This document shows, piece after piece, positions 61,708 through 64,000 of a stretch of DNA of 64,000 bases. Every line of letters begins with the position of its first letter. Position 1 is the stretch's first letter. The notes under the pieces are model-generated. The model was not told where the DNA came from, ran no database searches, and worked only from the letters and a program-made list of their open reading frames with translations. This DNA comes from Pigmentiphaga litoralis (GTDB lineage Bacteria; Pseudomonadota; Gammaproteobacteria; Burkholderiales; Burkholderiaceae_B), in assembly GCF_013408655.1 (NCBI RefSeq), contig NZ_JACCBP010000001.1, positions 3,224,001 through 3,288,000 of the forward strand. The letters are read 5' to 3'. The position numbers and the translations under genes are program-made.

Positions 61708-64000
61708 TCATGAACGCATTGCCGCCAACACCCTGTCCGGCGTGAACGGCACATGGCGCAGCCGGACGCCGATGGCGTCGTGGATGGCGTTGGCGACAGC
61801 GGCGGCGCTGGGCACCGACCCCGACTCGCCCGCACCCAGGGGCGGATTGCCGTTGGCGGGCATGGTCAGCACGTCGATGTCCGGGACGTCAGCAAAGCCC
61901 AGGATCGGATAGCCGCCCCATTCGGTGGCGCTGACGCCGACGTCGTTGAACAGCACGTGTTCTTTCAGCACCCGGCTACAGGACTGAATGACGTTGCCAT
62001 GGATCTGATGACGCACGCCGTCGGGGTTGATCACCAGGCCACAGTCATAACCGACCCAGACCTTGCGAACGCGCACCACACCGGTCCGCGTATCAACGTC
62101 CACATCACACACCCACGCGCACCAGGCGGCGCCGTGGCCCGGGTAGGACCCGTGCACGTATTGGTGCTGCGCAAAGCCACGTCCGCGATACACACCCGTG
62201 TCGCGGGCGACCTGTTTGGGGGCCTGCCTGCGTGCGGTCCACCCTGCGCGTTCGGCCACCGCCCGGGTCAGCGCGATCGCCCGGGGATCGTTCATGAACC
62301 GCAGGCGGAATGCGACCGGGTCGGCGTCATGCATCGCCGCCAGCTCGTCAATGAAGGATTCGTGCGCGAACACATTGGGCATGGCCGATACGCCGCGCAT
62401 CCACGCCGCGCGGACGATCGTGTGCATGTCGTGGACGCCCACACGAATGCGCGCGCAACGGTATTGCGGCACCGCCGTGCGATCGCCTTTGTGTTCGACC
62501 GGGGATTCCGGCGGCGTGCGGCCGGTGTAGGCCAGTGCAAGGATGGGCGCATTGTTCGACGGATAGGACACCGAAAAGTCGTAGACCAGTTCCCCATCCG
62601 GATCCAGGCCGCCCGTCACTTCGAGCAGTTGGGCGGTGCCTTTGGGCTCCCACGCATGCTCTTCGTCGCGCATCAGCTGCACGCGCACCGGCCGCCCGAT
62701 GGCATGCGCAAGCAGCGCCGCTTCGGCTGCGGCGTCGTCCGCGCAATTGCGGCCATAACATCCCGAGGCTTCCATCCGCACGATACGGATCCGGTCGGTT
62801 GGCAGGTCCAGCAAGGTCGCGATATCGGCATGCAGCACATGCGGCAACTGCGTGCCGCTCCACACCGTCAACCTGTCGTTTTCAAAACTGGCCAGGCCGC
62901 ACGACGGGCCGATGGACCCATGCATCTGGTACGGCCACACATATTCCGTGCGCAAGGGACCCTTGTCGTCATAGACCGCGGCATCGACATCGCCCACGTC
63001 CTTGAGCGGCCGGTTGCGCGACGGATTGGCGCGAAGCGTGCCGGCCAGATCGGCCATGTCGGGCAAGGCTGGCCACGGCCGCCACGACACCTTGAGCGCC
63101 CGCGCCGCCTTGATGGCGATTTCTTCGCGTTCCGCAACGACGGCAACAAAGTCGCCCCTGACCACGACCTGCACGATGCCGGGCAGATGCGACACCGACT
63201 CGGTATCGACGGCCAGCAGGCTCTTGCCGGTCAGCGGCCCGATGTCGCGGCCGCGATAGGGCGGGCGCACCACGCGCGCATGGAGCATGCCGGGCAACCG
63301 CATGTCGTGCACGTAGGTCAGCTGGCCCATCGCCTTGCGCGGAATGTCCACGCGTGGATGCGCCTGACCAACAAGGCGATAGCGCGCCGGATCTTTCACT
63401 ACCACATTCTGGTCGAGCGGGATCTCGAGCTGGCACCCTTCAATCAGATGGCCGTAGGTCCAGGGCGTCGCTTCGCCCTTGCGAAGGATGCGTCCCGCAA
63501 CCACATCGAGTTCGTCCATGCCGCAGCCGATCATTTCCGCCGCGCGCGCCACCAGCACTGCCCGGGTCTGCGCAGCGGCCCGGCGCAGCGGGACGGCGGC
63601 CATCTGGATCGATGCGCTGGCCGTCGTGCCGCCCTGGTCCGGCGTGCGGTCCGTGTCGCCAAGCACCATCTGGACATCGGCAGGCAGCACGTCGAGTTCT
63701 TCGGCAACGATCTGGGTCAGCGCGGTGCGCAGCCCGGTGCCCAGATCCACATGTCCATTGAAGGCCGTCACCTTGCCGTGCGCGTCGATCGACACGAATG
63801 CGTCAACACGATTGTCGGGCACCAGACTGATGCCAACCAGCGGCGCCGGCTTGCCCGGCCCCGGCAGCGGGTTGCGCTGGATGAGGACGTCGGCGGGCCC
63901 CGGCGCCGTGCGTCTGCCCAGCAGCACCCGCAAAAAGAAGTTGCGCGGGGGCGCAGCCGCCGCCGACGCGTCGGGCGAGTCGTCGACCGGGAAAGTCAGG
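61708..64000 (-). CDS. Molybdopterin-binding large subunit (5' end outside window)
   Basis: At least 764 codons; the frame remains open at 64000, so the start is off-window. Motifs are present in order: FFLRVLLGRR near the N-terminal side, GKVTAFNGHVDLGTGLRTALTQI, YGRNCADDAAAEA, and the C-terminal PLGAGESGSVPSAAAVANA with the catalytic Glu intact. This is the IorB/NicB-like aldehyde- or N-heterocycle-hydroxylase subunit. Partners downstream are the 2Fe-2S protein and the heme fusion. Confidence 0.88.
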   Translation of the reverse strand, partial: LTFPVDDSPDASAAAAPPRNFFLRVLLGRRTAPGPADVLIQRNPLPGPGKPAPLVGISLVPDNRVDAFVSIDAHGKVTAFNGHVDLGTGLRTALTQIVAEELDVLPADVQMVLGDTDRTPDQGGTTASASIQMAAVPLRRAAAQTRAVLVARAAEMIGCGMDELDVVAGRILRKGEATPWTYGHLIEGCQLEIPLDQNVVVKDPARYRLVGQAHPRVDIPRKAMGQLTYVHDMRLPGMLHARVVRPPYRGRDIGPLTGKSLLAVDTESVSHLPGIVQVVVRGDFVAVVAEREEIAIKAARALKVSWRPWPALPDMADLAGTLRANPSRNRPLKDVGDVDAAVYDDKGPLRTEYVWPYQMHGSIGPSCGLASFENDRLTVWSGTQLPHVLHADIATLLDLPTDRIRIVRMEASGCYGRNCADDAAAEAALLAHAIGRPVRVQLMRDEEHAWEPKGTAQLLEVTGGLDPDGELVYDFSVSYPSNNAPILALAYTGRTPPESPVEHKGDRTAVPQYRCARIRVGVHDMHTIVRAAWMRGVSAMPNVFAHESFIDELAAMHDADPVAFRLRFMNDPRAIALTRAVAERAGWTARRQAPKQVARDTGVYRGRGFAQHQYVHGSYPGHGAAWCAWVCDVDVDTRTGVVRVRKVWVGYDCGLVINPDGVRHQIHGNVIQSCSRVLKEHVLFNDVGVSATEWGGYPILGFADVPDIDVLTMPANGNPPLGAGESGSVPSAAAVANAIHDAIGVRLRHVPFTPDRVLAAMRS

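Noticed and set aside
1..64000. CRISPR array, tRNA or rRNA genes
   Set aside because: No regularly spaced repeats with unique spacers and no cloverleaf or rRNA-like conserved blocks were noticed by eye.

Overview
The window is high-GC DNA (roughly two-thirds G+C by eye) with compact, often ATGA-overlapping operons. It carries two Bug/TctC-type tricarboxylate-transport receptors, six LysR-type regulators, a Burkholderiales-type porin and several molybdopterin hydroxylase subunits. This fits a betaproteobacterium of the Burkholderiales, probably Alcaligenaceae (Bordetella/Achromobacter-like). That is an inference from gene content; no rRNA, tRNA or CRISPR array was seen.

Layout. 1-3048: end of a LysR gene, then a leftward catabolic operon (2Fe-2S ferredoxin-NAD(P)H reductase, VOC dioxygenase/glyoxalase, FAH-family hydrolase). 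3243-7493: a leftward ABC export-type operon (ATPase, double-FtsX permease, AttH-like lipoprotein). 7600-11663: a COG0701 permease, and a LysR divergent from a Bug receptor plus alpha/beta hydrolase. 11664-14800: an AT-rich island with two unknown exported/membrane proteins and a peptidoglycan-binding/CHAP-like enzyme. 14954-21726: a 952-aa protein joining peptidoglycan-binding, GH19, papain-like and serine-hydrolase modules, overlapping by one base a 1304-aa membrane patatin. 21832-24640: an exported SAM-methyltransferase and a malate:quinone oxidoreductase with an N-terminal hydrophobic signal. 24662-27210: cupin, TetR with two perfect operators, a metal-dependent hydrolase of the PF10118 type, and a DUF6152 protein.

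27213-36410 is a phosphonate locus. It has a five-gene leftward unit (a PhnA-like phosphohydrolase paralogue, a peptide-type solute-binding protein, two permeases, a double ATPase), phosphonoacetate hydrolase phnA with its own terminator, and a divergent LysR with a small membrane protein. A 13-bp element is repeated upstream of both hydrolase genes. 36534-40417: an unknown exported protein, a porin and a tannase-family lipoprotein. 40473-45515: an orphan molybdopterin subunit, a RelE/ParE-type toxin-antitoxin pair, a ModA-like binding protein and a kelch protein. 45740-55699: a DUF4153 membrane protein, an alpha/beta hydrolase, three LysR regulators, a PNPOx-family protein, a GST, a small lipoprotein, an NTF2-like protein and an iron-dependent alcohol dehydrogenase/maleylacetate reductase. 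55715-64000: an argininosuccinate-lyase-like enzyme with a Bug receptor, then a membrane-linked molybdopterin hydroxylase operon (large subunit running off the window, 2Fe-2S subunit, and a degenerate molybdopterin domain fused to a triheme cytochrome c).

The best candidate for something undescribed is 11991-21726. It is a run of cell-wall, protein and lipid hydrolases without secretion signals, next to small exported/membrane proteins. It looks like a multi-target antibacterial or envelope-attack cassette. The phosphonate locus with a peptide-type importer and paired PhnA-like enzymes is the second.
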